DNA of 64,000 nucleotides, from assembly GCA_021732045.1 (NCBI GenBank), contig JAKFWK010000001.1, positions 62,001 to 126,000 of the forward strand, in the 5' to 3' direction. The notes beneath the pieces are model-generated. The model saw only the letters and a list, made by a program, of their open reading frames with translations, searched no databases and was not told the DNA's origin. The position numbers and the translations under genes are program-made. Below are positions 17,539-25,511 of the stretch, in pieces. Origin of the DNA: Sulfurimonas sp. (GTDB taxonomy: Bacteria > Campylobacterota > Campylobacteria > Campylobacterales > Sulfurimonadaceae). Position 1 is the first letter of the stretch. Each line of letters opens with the position of its first letter.

Positions 17539-18046
17539 ATATCACTAGATTATGAGAAAAAATCACTAAGTGGTGATCAAAAAAAGATACTTTCGCTCAT
17601 TGGCGGAGTTGTCACACTTCTTTTGCTAAACGCTCCATTTGACTCTTTTTGGAGTGGACTTGGGCTAAACGAGAGTGTTATTTTACTAATTGCTGGGCTT
17701 TTGCTTTTTGCTCCACCTTTTTTCTATCCTTGATTGGATGGAGGATAAAGGCAAGGTTCCTTTTAGAGTTATGTTCCTTTTTGGTGCAGGATTTTCAATT
17801 GCCGCTGCTTTTAGCTCGAGTGGTTTAGCAAATGAAGTGACTTCTTATCTTCTGGCTTTAACTAACCTACCTGCTATATTTGTCTTTATCTCTATCGCAA
17901 TTCTTGTGACTTTTACAACCGAGATAATTTCAAATACTGCCCTAATCTTTGTGATGCTCCCAATCATCTATACTCTCTCAATTCAAGCCAACATGGATAC
18001 AGAGCTGTTTTTTGTAGTGATAATTGCTAAATTTTTTTGGAGATAG
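17539..18046 (+). pseudogene. Frameshifted fragment of a DASS/SLC13-type anion transporter
   Basis: Two overlapping frames together encode the middle of a sodium:dicarboxylate/sulfate symporter. The first (17542-17733) reads LSGDQKKILSLIGG, then hydrophobic segments ending at a stop at 17731. The second, shifted by one base, picks up at LDWMEDKGKVPFRVM and continues with LFGAGFSIAAAFSSSGLAN and TFTTEIISNTALIFVMLP, hallmarks of the family. The N-terminal helices are absent and the C-terminal third is cut off at IIAKFFWR. It is therefore a degraded gene, truncated at both ends and frameshifted near 17730. Confidence 0.75.
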
Positions 18047-18103
18047 TTTTTTAAAATTATCCCATAAACTTTTTAGATAAAATTTCATAAAAAAGGATGA
18101 AAA

Positions 18104-18394
18104 ATGATTGTTCATATAGTTATGTTTAAGTTTCGTGATGAAAACAAAAATGCAAATCTTGCCAAAGTAACAAAAAAATTAAATGCTTTAGTCGCTCTTA
18201 TCCCAGAGCTTAAAAAAATGGAGGTTGGTCTTAATTTTACTAACTCAGATAGAGCGTTTGATCTCTCTATTTACTCAACTTTTGAGACCGAATCAGATAT
18301 GCAAACTTACGCTATTCATCCAGAGCATTTAAAAGTGGTAGAGCTTGTAAAAGCAGTGACGCTTGAGTCAAAAATAGTGGATTATATTTTATAA
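18104..18394 (+). CDS. Small Dabb-type stress-responsive alpha/beta-barrel protein
   Basis: The 96-residue protein has the Dabb (dimeric A/B barrel) pattern: MIVHIVMFKFRDE at the start, IPELKKMEVGLNF in the middle, and the conserved end FETESDMQTYAIHPEHLKVV with the invariant HP.H. These proteins form dimeric barrels and are associated with stress or small-molecule binding; the ligand is unknown. A GGAT ribosome binding site precedes the ATG. It ends four bases from the convergent histidine kinase gene. Confidence 0.85.
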   Translation: MIVHIVMFKFRDENKNANLAKVTKKLNALVALIPELKKMEVGLNFTNSDRAFDLSIYSTFETESDMQTYAIHPEHLKVVELVKAVTLESKIVDYIL

Positions 18395-18398
18395 AAAC

Positions 18399-19592
18399 TC
18401 AAACTAGACGCAGACAAAATATATTTTCTCCCTCTTCATGAGAATAGAGTAGTGAGAAGTTGTGTTTAGCAACTATCTTCTCTACTATGCTAAGACCTAG
18501 CCCAAACCCATCCCTTTGAGATAGCTCTTGCGTAAAGGGTTTTAGATAGTAATCGAGCTCTTTTGATAACTTTTTCCCTCTGTTGATAACGCAAATCTTC
18601 TTGGTTGAAATTTTAATAGCTATAGGCAGTACAGTTGCATATTTCAGTGCATTATCTATAAGGTTTTTGAGTGCGACCGAGAGATAGTATAAGTCCGCTT
18701 CTATCTTAAAATCATCCTCTATTTCAATGGTTATGCTTGATTCATCGTTTATGTAGAGTTTACTTAGTGCTTCTGTTACCAAAGTCTCTGCGCTAAATAT
18801 TGAGAGATTTAGTTTTGTGGAGTTTAACTTCTCTAGCTCCAAGAGCTCATTTGTTAAAACCTCTAAATCTAAAAATATCTTTTGAAGAAGTTCTTTTTGG
18901 GATGCATTTTCTACTTTTTGGATAACGAACTTTCCCTTTGCTATTGGTGTTCTAAGTTCATGACCTATGTCTCTTAAGAGTTCTTCCCTGCTTTTTAAAA
19001 GTTCTCCCAAAGAGGTTGCCATTGAGTTTAGGGCATCTGAGAGCATTTGCATCTCGTCATTTGACTTTACTTCTATTTTATTATTGAAGTCTCCGTTAGA
19101 GAAATTCTTAATTCCTTTTGTGATTTTTTTAAGTGGAGCGAGCAGTTTTAAAAGATATAAAAAGATAAGCAAAAGGACAAAAGTATCTAAAAAAATAAGG
19201 ATATTAAGTATCAACTTGTCGTTAATATTCTCCTCATTCGGTGTTTTTAGGTTGTAACTCTCATCAAGAAAATTTATCTCTATGATAAACTCATCTTCAA
19301 AAGACCCCTTTTTTATAGAGATAAAGCCAAAAGTGTGTTTTTCAAAGTAGAGAACTTCTCTCTTGCTTTCATCATCTTTATCAACTCTTACAAGATCGTA
19401 TTTTTTGATGAGCTCTTCAACTCTATCGTTGTTGTCAATATTTTGAAATATCTCATTAGCAATTTTTAGGTATTTTTCTTTTATAAGCTCATCCACTCTT
19501 TTGGAGTTAATGTTATCTATCCAAAATCCTATAACACTCATAAGGATAAAGCTTGTTAAAAAAAGTATTGATATTTTTCTGAGGATTGACAT
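18399..19592 (-). CDS. Sensor histidine kinase (ArsS-like) of the cytochrome operon
   Basis: This is a membrane sensor with a first transmembrane helix at residues 8-25, a short periplasmic domain (about 26-130), a second helix (about 131-150), a HAMP region, a HisKA domain with the phosphorylated His in IGHELRTPIAKGKF, and an ATPase domain with N box LKNLIDNALKYA and G box DGFGLGLSIVEKI. The IGHELRTPIAKGK form is that of the ArsS-type kinases of Campylobacterota. It lies one base after the response regulator gene and is the last of six minus-strand genes, so its signal probably concerns the cytochromes encoded upstream. Confidence 0.93.
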   Translation of the reverse strand: MSILRKISILFLTSFILMSVIGFWIDNINSKRVDELIKEKYLKIANEIFQNIDNNDRVEELIKKYDLVRVDKDDESKREVLYFEKHTFGFISIKKGSFEDEFIIEINFLDESYNLKTPNEENINDKLILNILIFLDTFVLLLIFLYLLKLLAPLKKITKGIKNFSNGDFNNKIEVKSNDEMQMLSDALNSMATSLGELLKSREELLRDIGHELRTPIAKGKFVIQKVENASQKELLQKIFLDLEVLTNELLELEKLNSTKLNLSIFSAETLVTEALSKLYINDESSITIEIEDDFKIEADLYYLSVALKNLIDNALKYATVLPIAIKISTKKICVINRGKKLSKELDYYLKPFTQELSQRDGFGLGLSIVEKIVAKHNFSLLYSHEEGENIFCLRLV

Positions 19593-19593
19593 G

Positions 19594-20259
19594 CTAGCTC
19601 ACAAACTTATAACCGATGCCCCATACGGACTTGATGAACAGAGGCTCTTTTGAATCATCACCTATCTTGTTTCTTATGTTGCTTATGTGTGTATCGACTG
19701 TTCTGTTTTTTGTGTTTTCATCCAGCGAAGTCGCGTTTATGATCTGCTCTCGTGAGGATATTTTGTTTATGTTTTCTACTAAAAAGAGAAATATCTCAAA
19801 CTCTATTTTTGTAAAATCAATCGCGTAACCATCCAAAAGAACCTCTCTGTTTGCTTTATCTATCAGAAACTCTCCAGCTCGTATCTTCGCATCTTGCGGC
19901 TTTTTTAGAATATGCTCTATCCGTAAAACAAGCTCTCGTGGCTCATAAGGCTTTGCCAAGTAGTCATCCGCTCCAAGATCAAAACCGTGTATTTTGTTTC
20001 CTATGTCTCCTCTTGCTGAAGAGATTATTATGGGGATACTGCTTATATTTTTTATCTTCTTTAGAACATCAAAACCGTCCATGTCAGGGAGCATTAGGTC
20101 CAGTATGACGATAGAGTAAGAGCCATTTTTCTCAAGCTCTTCTATGGCATCTTTGGGGTGAGCAAATGCGCTGCATATAAAGCCAAACTCTTTTAAATAC
20201 TCTCCTATAAGTTCTTGCATCTGCAAGTCATCCTCGATAAGTAAAACTTTTTTATTCAA
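19594..20259 (-). CDS. OmpR-family response regulator
   Basis: The 221-residue protein has an N-terminal receiver domain (LLIEDDLQMQ, phospho-acceptor Asp in VILDLMLPDMDGFDV, Lys in YLAKPYEPREL) and a C-terminal winged helix DNA-binding domain (FTKIEFEIFLFLVEN, then VDTHISNIRNKIGDD and IKSVWGIGYKF). It is the partner of the adjacent kinase and likely controls this operon. The start overlaps the end of the Spy-like gene by eight bases. Confidence 0.95.
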   Translation of the reverse strand: MNKKVLLIEDDLQMQELIGEYLKEFGFICSAFAHPKDAIEELEKNGSYSIVILDLMLPDMDGFDVLKKIKNISSIPIIISSARGDIGNKIHGFDLGADDYLAKPYEPRELVLRIEHILKKPQDAKIRAGEFLIDKANREVLLDGYAIDFTKIEFEIFLFLVENINKISSREQIINATSLDENTKNRTVDTHISNIRNKIGDDSKEPLFIKSVWGIGYKFVS

Positions 20260-20662
20260 CTCTCCACTCCCGTAAATAGTATGAAAAACTCTCTCTTTGC
20301 GATGGCGATAAGATAGAGTGAATTCTTTTTAAAGTCTTAAGTTCAAGAGTCGTAGCATCTTTTTGTATCTCTTTTACAATCTCTTCATACTTCTCTTTAC
20401 TAAATTCATCTTCTCTCATTAGCTCTTGGAGTTTTTTTTCTCTTTTTTCTCTTTTTTTATTAAATTTTTCATAATCTTTCTTATACTCTAGAAGTATCTC
20501 TCTCATCTCTTTATATTGATTTTTGCCAAGGTTTAAGTATTCAAGATTTTTGTAAATGTGGTGTTTTTTCTCTTCATGCTCGTGTTTATAATTACCATCT
20601 CCATAAAGAGAAAATGATAAAAATAGACTACATAAAAGCGTTAATATCTTTAATTTTATCAT
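20252..20662 (-). CDS. Spy/CpxP-like small periplasmic protein
   Basis: After a signal peptide (IKLKILTLLCSLFLSFSLYG) the mature part is a very basic, helical protein with a His-rich start (HEHEEKKHHIY) and the pattern of the Spy/CpxP/ZraP group: a repeated helical LGKNQYKEMREIL and, near the end, the LTxxQ-like motif LSPSQRESF. These act as periplasmic chaperones or metal-sensing repressors of two-component systems. A TTG two codons upstream is in frame, but the ATG at 20662 has better spacing from AGGA. It overlaps the cytochrome b gene upstream and the response regulator downstream, so it probably tunes the adjacent kinase. Confidence 0.75.
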   Translation of the reverse strand: MIKLKILTLLCSLFLSFSLYGDGNYKHEHEEKKHHIYKNLEYLNLGKNQYKEMREILLEYKKDYEKFNKKREKREKKLQELMREDEFSKEKYEEIVKEIQKDATTLELKTLKRIHSILSPSQRESFSYYLREWRVE

Positions 20663-21743
20663 TTTCAATCAATCCTTTTTCTATATCACTATGACACGCT
20701 TTGCAGTTTGCTTTGCTCTTCACATCTTTATGTGCAAAAACTTTTTTTGGTATATCTTTATGCTTTTTTTTCCAAAAATCACTCTGAGTTATTGCTATTA
20801 TATCTTTATTTTTTATCGAATCTAAAACCTTGACGCTTACTTTTTGTGTTGAGGTCTCAGCGCTATTTCGTACCAAAAAGTCTAAAATATCTCTGTTATC
20901 TTTCTCGCTAAGTGAAGCATCATCTCCAAAATGATTCTCCAAACCACCCATCATAGTTACCCATGAAGTAGCTGGTAGCGTGTGTGGTGGATAGATGATA
21001 TGGCAAGATGCACACTCTTTGACAAACAGTGGATTTAGCTTTTTATAATCAACGCTCATGTGTTTTGATGCAACAAGCGGATTGTTTTTTATGCTTATGT
21101 TAAAAATAAAAAAGACAACAAACAGAGCCAAAAATATTAGAGCAAAAAGTTTTTGAGCGATATTTAGCTTGATACTGTAATCCTCGCTCGTTACTTTAAT
21201 ACCGTTAAATATTGAACTTAGCGTTTTATGCGCTGGGTGAAGTACTCTATCGCTAAAAATGCCGAGCAGATGCACTGCGATAAGGGCAAGTAAGAGATTA
21301 CTAAAGAACTCATGTATGTCTTTAAAGAGCTCCATTTTTTTGAAAAAAGTGCTATTTAGTGATGAGAGCAAACCTTTTCCCTCTTCAACACCAAGAGTTA
21401 AGATGCCTGTAAGTATGGTTAGAAAAACCACTATAAAAATCCCTATCATCACATAGGAGGCGATAGGGTTGTGCCCAATGTATTTCTGCTTAGAGCTAAA
21501 GATGTTTAACGCAAACTCTTTCGCATCTCTAAATGCGAGTGGAAAATCTTTAAATCTTGAGTATTTTGGACCAATGTAGCCCCAAAAAAATCTAAACACA
21601 AGTAGAATCAAAACTCCATAACCAATAAGCGCATGATAGTTTAGCAACTTGCCATCATCAGTTAAAAAAGCTAAAAGTATCAACCCCACAAAGAGCCAAT
21701 GAAAGAGTCTTGAGGGAAGCGACCAGATGTAAGAGTTAAACAT
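20628..21743 (-). CDS. Cytochrome b561-type membrane protein fused to a dihaem cytochrome domain
   Basis: Residues 1-220 form a four-helix cytochrome b561/Ni-hydrogenase b-type domain (PSRLFHWLFVGLILLAFLT with a haem-ligand His, later HEFFSNLLLALIAVHLLG). After a fifth helix, the C-terminal 150 residues carry two c-type motifs, CASCH and CKACH, in a DHC-like domain with the same text (PATSWVTMMGGLENHFGDDA) as the neighbouring dihaem protein. It can carry electrons from the quinone pool to periplasmic carriers. An AAGGAGAG site supports the ATG at 21743 over an in-frame upstream start at 21767. Confidence 0.88.
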   Translation of the reverse strand: MFNSYIWSLPSRLFHWLFVGLILLAFLTDDGKLLNYHALIGYGVLILLVFRFFWGYIGPKYSRFKDFPLAFRDAKEFALNIFSSKQKYIGHNPIASYVMIGIFIVVFLTILTGILTLGVEEGKGLLSSLNSTFFKKMELFKDIHEFFSNLLLALIAVHLLGIFSDRVLHPAHKTLSSIFNGIKVTSEDYSIKLNIAQKLFALIFLALFVVFFIFNISIKNNPLVASKHMSVDYKKLNPLFVKECASCHIIYPPHTLPATSWVTMMGGLENHFGDDASLSEKDNRDILDFLVRNSAETSTQKVSVKVLDSIKNKDIIAITQSDFWKKKHKDIPKKVFAHKDVKSKANCKACHSDIEKGLIENDKIKDINAFM

Positions 21744-21754
21744 TTTCTCTCCTT

Positions 21755-22261
21755 TTAATCTTTCCATTTGCCATAGTTAGGGATTAAAACATCACTCTCG
21801 CCATATATCCATTTTTGGGCAGTAGTATGACACGCTGTGCAGTTAAATATACCTTTAACCTCTTTTTGTGTAATCAAACTTGCCTTTATATCTCTATGCT
21901 TTTTAATGATATATGGAGTTTTTGATATAGACTCAGGGATCTCCCCTGCTCTTAAGCTGTCCACAATCTTAGCACTCCTTTTGTAGTTCATAAATTTCTC
22001 AGCACTATTGTTGTTCAAGTAGCGCGAAATAGAGAGATAATCCTCTTCTTCCAAACTAGCATCTGAGCCAAAATGGTTGCTAAGATTTAACATCATCTTG
22101 TTCCAGGCTTTTGAGGGCAGAAGCCCTGGCTGATATGCAAAATGACAAGAACCACACTCTTTTTTGTAGAGCTCATTTGTTACCGGAGCAACATCGCTTT
22201 TGTTAAAACTAGATGCAAAAACTGCACTTGTTAGTGCTACTGTTAAAATTAATGACTTCAT
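21755..22261 (-). CDS. Dihaem c-type cytochrome (DHC-like)
   Basis: This exported 168-residue protein (signal MKSLILTVALTSAVFA) has two haem c motifs, CGSCH near residue 36 and CTACH near 147, and the dihaem cytochrome pattern PSKAWNKMMLNLSNHFGSDA. In Rhodobacter and Shewanella a protein of this type is the redox partner of SHP, encoded next to it together with a cytochrome b, the same arrangement as here. It resembles the C-terminal domain of the neighbouring cytochrome b fusion, so one probably arose by duplication. Confidence 0.85.
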   Translation of the reverse strand: MKSLILTVALTSAVFASSFNKSDVAPVTNELYKKECGSCHFAYQPGLLPSKAWNKMMLNLSNHFGSDASLEEEDYLSISRYLNNNSAEKFMNYKRSAKIVDSLRAGEIPESISKTPYIIKKHRDIKASLITQKEVKGIFNCTACHTTAQKWIYGESDVLIPNYGKWKD

Positions 22262-22270
22262 TTTAGCTCC

Positions 22271-22672
22271 TTATTTGTTAATGATGTAAGTTACTACATC
22301 ACCTTTTTCTAGGGTTGTTCCCTCACGGTTATAAACATCGTTGAAGTTTCTTCTTATCCACTTCTCGATTGTCTTGATGTCACTAAATCTCTTTGGGTTT
22401 GCTTTTGGTGAGAGCGGTTCAATCTCTTTTGTGGTAAAGTAGTTCTTACTTACTTTATTTAAATCATTCCCATGACAAGATGTACACGAAATCTCCTTGC
22501 CTTTTTTTCCTATATGTTTTGAAGTAAAAACAGACTCTCCTCTTTTTGTATCAAACCCACTGAACTTAGGATTTTCAGATTTGGCTTGTTTTGCAAGAGT
22601 GAGCAGATACTCATCCGCAACCGATGCAAACGAGATACTAAAGAGTGAAAGTATGGTGATTATAAGTTTCAT
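22271..22672 (-). CDS. SHP-like monohaem cytochrome c (DUF1924 family)
   Basis: This secreted 133-residue protein (signal MKLIITILSLFSISFA) has one haem motif, CTSCHG, and the DUF1924 pattern: RGESVFTSKHIG before it, then TTKEIEPLSPKANPKRFSD and IEKWIRRNFNDVYNREG. Sphaeroides haem protein (SHP) of this family has a displaceable Asn haem ligand and binds oxygen or NO. The pair of Cys residues I recall in the family end (RRNC..RECT) is replaced by Phe and Gly here. It is the first gene of the six-gene operon, with AAGGAA before its ATG. Confidence 0.82.
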   Translation of the reverse strand: MKLIITILSLFSISFASVADEYLLTLAKQAKSENPKFSGFDTKRGESVFTSKHIGKKGKEISCTSCHGNDLNKVSKNYFTTKEIEPLSPKANPKRFSDIKTIEKWIRRNFNDVYNREGTTLEKGDVVTYIINK

Positions 22673-22910
22673 TTTTCTTCCTTTTGTTGTTATATGTTGA
22701 AAGTATAAAATGATTGTGTCAAATGTTTATGTGTACTCTCTTGACAGTTTCTTGACATTTAGAGAGTTACGAAGAGATGGCAACTTTTGGATTGTTAAAT
22801 ATTGTGATTTGCTAATGGGGATAAGGAGTAAAAAATACTCATCATACATAACATTAGATTAGTATTAGATAGTTTCACATATGGTAGTTTGGACTCCAGT
22901 TTAGTGCTAG
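22673..22910. other. Upstream region of the cytochrome operon
   Basis: No intact gene is present. The operon promoter should lie just right of 22672; on the minus strand a TTTATACTTTC stretch about 25-35 bases before the first ATG's ribosome binding site could be a -10 element. The rest is AT-rich with stop codons in all frames. Confidence 0.35.
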
Positions 22911-23168
22911 CTTGATTTTCTCAGACGACAATCTCTCAACGATGTCTTATTTAAAGCGTTAAATTACGGGAATGAGCAGAGTAAAACGCTTAGTAAGTTT
23001 TTAACTTCTATTATTATTGCACTATCTATTGAGTCGTTAATGGCTGTTTTCAAGATTGTTCTTGATGACTATAACAAGTTAATAAATGCTTTTTATCTAG
23101 TGCTTGGAGTAACGCTTGTGATAGTAGGAACTGGTGTGTACAATATGCTTTCTCGTAGGAGTGAGTAG
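22911..23168 (+). pseudogene. 5'-truncated remnant of a small two-helix membrane protein
   Basis: An open frame without a credible start runs from a stop codon at 22908 to TAG at 23166. It encodes DFLRRQSLNDVLFKALNYG, then two hydrophobic segments (FLTSIIIALSIESLMAVFKI and AFYLVLGVTLVIVGTGVY) and ends with LSRRSE. Codon choice looks like real coding sequence. The N-terminal part is missing, so this is probably the tail of a lost gene. I do not recognise the family. A terminator-like hairpin follows 50 bases later. Confidence 0.55.
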
Positions 23169-23217
23169 TTTTAGTTTGGTTCATTTTATGAAGAGATAGA
23201 GTTAAAATAGAGCCCGT

Positions 23218-23252
23218 AAAAAAGGTGAAACAGTAAAGTTTTTACCTTTTTT
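23218..23252 (+). terminator. Intrinsic-terminator-like hairpin before the diguanylate cyclase gene
   Basis: AAAAAAGGT (23218-23226) pairs perfectly with ACCTTTTTT (23244-23252), and inside it AAAC pairs with GTTT. The right arm supplies a six-T run. It probably terminated the gene whose remnant ends at 23168; the A-tract/T-tract symmetry means it could act on both strands. Confidence 0.5.
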
Positions 23253-23311
23253 ATATGGCATAAAATTTGCTTATATCTTATACTTTAGTATGATTTAGTA
23301 AAAGGAAATGT

Positions 23312-24547
23312 TTGTATTTTTTAGAGGCGCTAAAGCTCAGAAGCAAGCTTTTTTTTATTTTAATTATTATCACCATCGGTTTAATTATGGTTGGAATTAT
23401 GGGTGCCATCAATATAAACTCTATGAAAAAAAATCTTGATTCACTATATTTTGGCTCTCTTTTGCCGGTAATAGAACTTAACGGTATCGTCGAGGCATAT
23501 CATGGCAATATGTACAACACAGTGTATAAGGCAAAAAATGGTGATATCAGCCAAAGTGATGCAGAGTTTGAGATAAAAAGTGCAATTGTAAAAGCAAATG
23601 AAGAGTGGAAATCTTATGAATCTCACTTTAAAAGATATGAAGAGGTTGGGTATGTTGAGTATACGGCTTCGGAGATAAAAAATACAAATGAGTATTTGGA
23701 AAAAATGCTAAAAGCAATTTCTGATGGACATAATATACAAAATTTATCGATTGATAATTTTGAGAAAACAGTAGAGCATATCCACCAAGTAGTAGATAAA
23801 CTAATCTCTTATGAGATTGAAATTGCAAAATATGAGCGGAAAAAATTTTTGCAGATGTATGACTCTATGATGATTAAAGTTGGTTCCATACTAATCATTA
23901 TTATTCTTGGTATTGTGGTTATCTCATTTTATGTATTTAAGAGTATTCAAAAAGATCAAACTATGCTTGAGATCGCAACAAAAAAGTTAAAAAATGCTAA
24001 TAAAAGATTGGAAAATGCTTCGTATACGGACTCGCTAACCGGACTCTATAATAGGCGTTATTTTAATCTTGTTTATGAGCGGGAGCTAAGAAGAGCCAAG
24101 AGAAGTAACTCCTTTATCACTTTTATGATGTTAGATATTGATTATTTTAAACAGTACAATGATACTTATGGACATATAGAGGGAGACAATGCGCTAAAGA
24201 GTGTTGCGAAAACCCTAAAGAGTGTTCTAAAGAGACCGAGTGATTTTGTTTTTAGGCTTGGTGGAGAGGAGTTTGGTATCTTGATGGCTGAAACTTGTGA
24301 ACTAAACAGTATAAAGCTAGCGCAAGCAATTTGTGATAGTGTGAGAATGAGTGCAATAAAACATGAGGGCTCAAAGGTCAATGAGTTTATGACTATATCT
24401 GTTGGTGTTGCTTGTTGCATTGCGGATGAAGCTCTCAATGAAGAGGTTTTAATAACAAAGGCGGATGAGATGTTATACAGAGCAAAAGAGAGCGGAAGAG
24501 ATAGATATGAGATTACTTCTGATATTAGCGAGGCAACTACGCTTTGA
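23312..24547 (+). CDS. Membrane diguanylate cyclase with 4HB-MCP sensor domain
   Basis: The enzyme makes cyclic di-GMP from two GTP. The N-terminus has a transmembrane helix (residues 12-33), a periplasmic four-helix-bundle sensor domain like that of chemoreceptors (about 34-185), a second helix (about 190-212), a short coil and a GGDEF domain. The active site reads RLGGEEFGIL near residue 310, and the domain starts with DSLTGLYNRRYFN. A possible inhibitory RxxD site upstream of GGEEF is not evident. The TTG start is supported by AAAGGAA; no in-frame ATG gives the signal helix. Confidence 0.92.
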   Translation: MYFLEALKLRSKLFFILIIITIGLIMVGIMGAININSMKKNLDSLYFGSLLPVIELNGIVEAYHGNMYNTVYKAKNGDISQSDAEFEIKSAIVKANEEWKSYESHFKRYEEVGYVEYTASEIKNTNEYLEKMLKAISDGHNIQNLSIDNFEKTVEHIHQVVDKLISYEIEIAKYERKKFLQMYDSMMIKVGSILIIIILGIVVISFYVFKSIQKDQTMLEIATKKLKNANKRLENASYTDSLTGLYNRRYFNLVYERELRRAKRSNSFITFMMLDIDYFKQYNDTYGHIEGDNALKSVAKTLKSVLKRPSDFVFRLGGEEFGILMAETCELNSIKLAQAICDSVRMSAIKHEGSKVNEFMTISVGVACCIADEALNEEVLITKADEMLYRAKESGRDRYEITSDISEATTL

Positions 24548-24584
24548 TTAGTATATTAAAATTTATGGGATATAAAAAAAGATT

Positions 24585-25325
24585 ATGATAAAAAAAAGCT
24601 TCTACTTCTGTTTGACCATTGCTCTTTTTATGAGCGGATGTTCAACAACTACATACTCGCAAAGAAAGATTCAGGCTCCGCTGGATGGAGAGTGGAAATC
24701 GACTTCTTCAAAGGCGATACTAAACTTTAAAGATGATAAATTAAGCGGTAATGATGGGTGTAACCACTTTTCTGGAAGCTATGAAAGTAGCGCAGATGAG
24801 TTAAGAATAGATAAAAATTTAGTCTCTACGATGATGAACTGCGAAGAAGATATTATGGAAAAAGCTAATATTTTTAGAAGAAATTTAGTAGAAGCAAGAC
24901 GATACACAAACGATGGAAAAATTTTAAAGTTTCTTAAAAATGATGGATCAGTTCTTGGTGAGTTTAAGAGTGTTTCAGTCTCTTTTGATGGCGGAAAATA
25001 CATAGTTCAAACTCTTAGTGATGGAAAAAAAGCTACAGTAGCCCTAAAGCATGGAATTTCGGTTTTTTTAGAACTTAAACAAAATAGCAAGATGAGTGGT
25101 TTTACAGGGTGCAATCGCTTCAGTTGTGACTATCTTTTAAAGGATGACGATATAGTTATCTTCAACTTAGCAACAACTAGAAAAATGTGCCCTCTTGACA
25201 ACATGAAGACAGAAAAAACTTTTATTGAGGTTATGAAAAATGGAGCAAAAATTTCTCATAAAAACGAGAGATGGGAACTTCGCGATGCTTCAGATATTTT
25301 GTTGATGGAGATGATAAAAGAGTAG
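24585..25325 (+). CDS. Lipoprotein with two META (HslJ-like) domains
   Basis: The lipoprotein signal ends in LFMSGCS, with Cys19 as the likely lipidated residue. Residues 33-125 form a META domain (LDGEWKSTSS, NDGCNHFSGSYES, STMMNCEED), and residues 140-246 a second, divergent copy (FTGCNRFSCDYLL, TTRKMCPLDNMKTE). META domains occur in heat-stress and motility-related proteins; their molecular role is unclear. The Cys pair pattern in each copy (GCN plus a later Cys) could form disulfides. It follows the cyclase gene by 37 bases and may share its transcript. Confidence 0.85.
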   Translation: MIKKSFYFCLTIALFMSGCSTTTYSQRKIQAPLDGEWKSTSSKAILNFKDDKLSGNDGCNHFSGSYESSADELRIDKNLVSTMMNCEEDIMEKANIFRRNLVEARRYTNDGKILKFLKNDGSVLGEFKSVSVSFDGGKYIVQTLSDGKKATVALKHGISVFLELKQNSKMSGFTGCNRFSCDYLLKDDDIVIFNLATTRKMCPLDNMKTEKTFIEVMKNGAKISHKNERWELRDASDILLMEMIKE

Positions 25326-25511
25326 CTTTATCTAAGTCTTTTTTATAGTTCTAATATCATTTTTTTTGTTAAGTTGTTTTTTGGAGGTGCATATCTATTT
25401 TGCTAGTTTAATATAATATTTATATTTATTCTGGGTGTATAATAGTATAAAAATTTACATTAGGCTAGAGAGTTTAAATTTATGTAATGATACAAAATTT
25501 GGAGGTGCAAA

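Noticed and set aside
17690..18046. Intact small membrane-protein gene
   Set aside because: The frame begins in the middle of a transporter whose earlier part is in another frame just upstream, and it stops before the family's C-terminal helices; it is a fragment.
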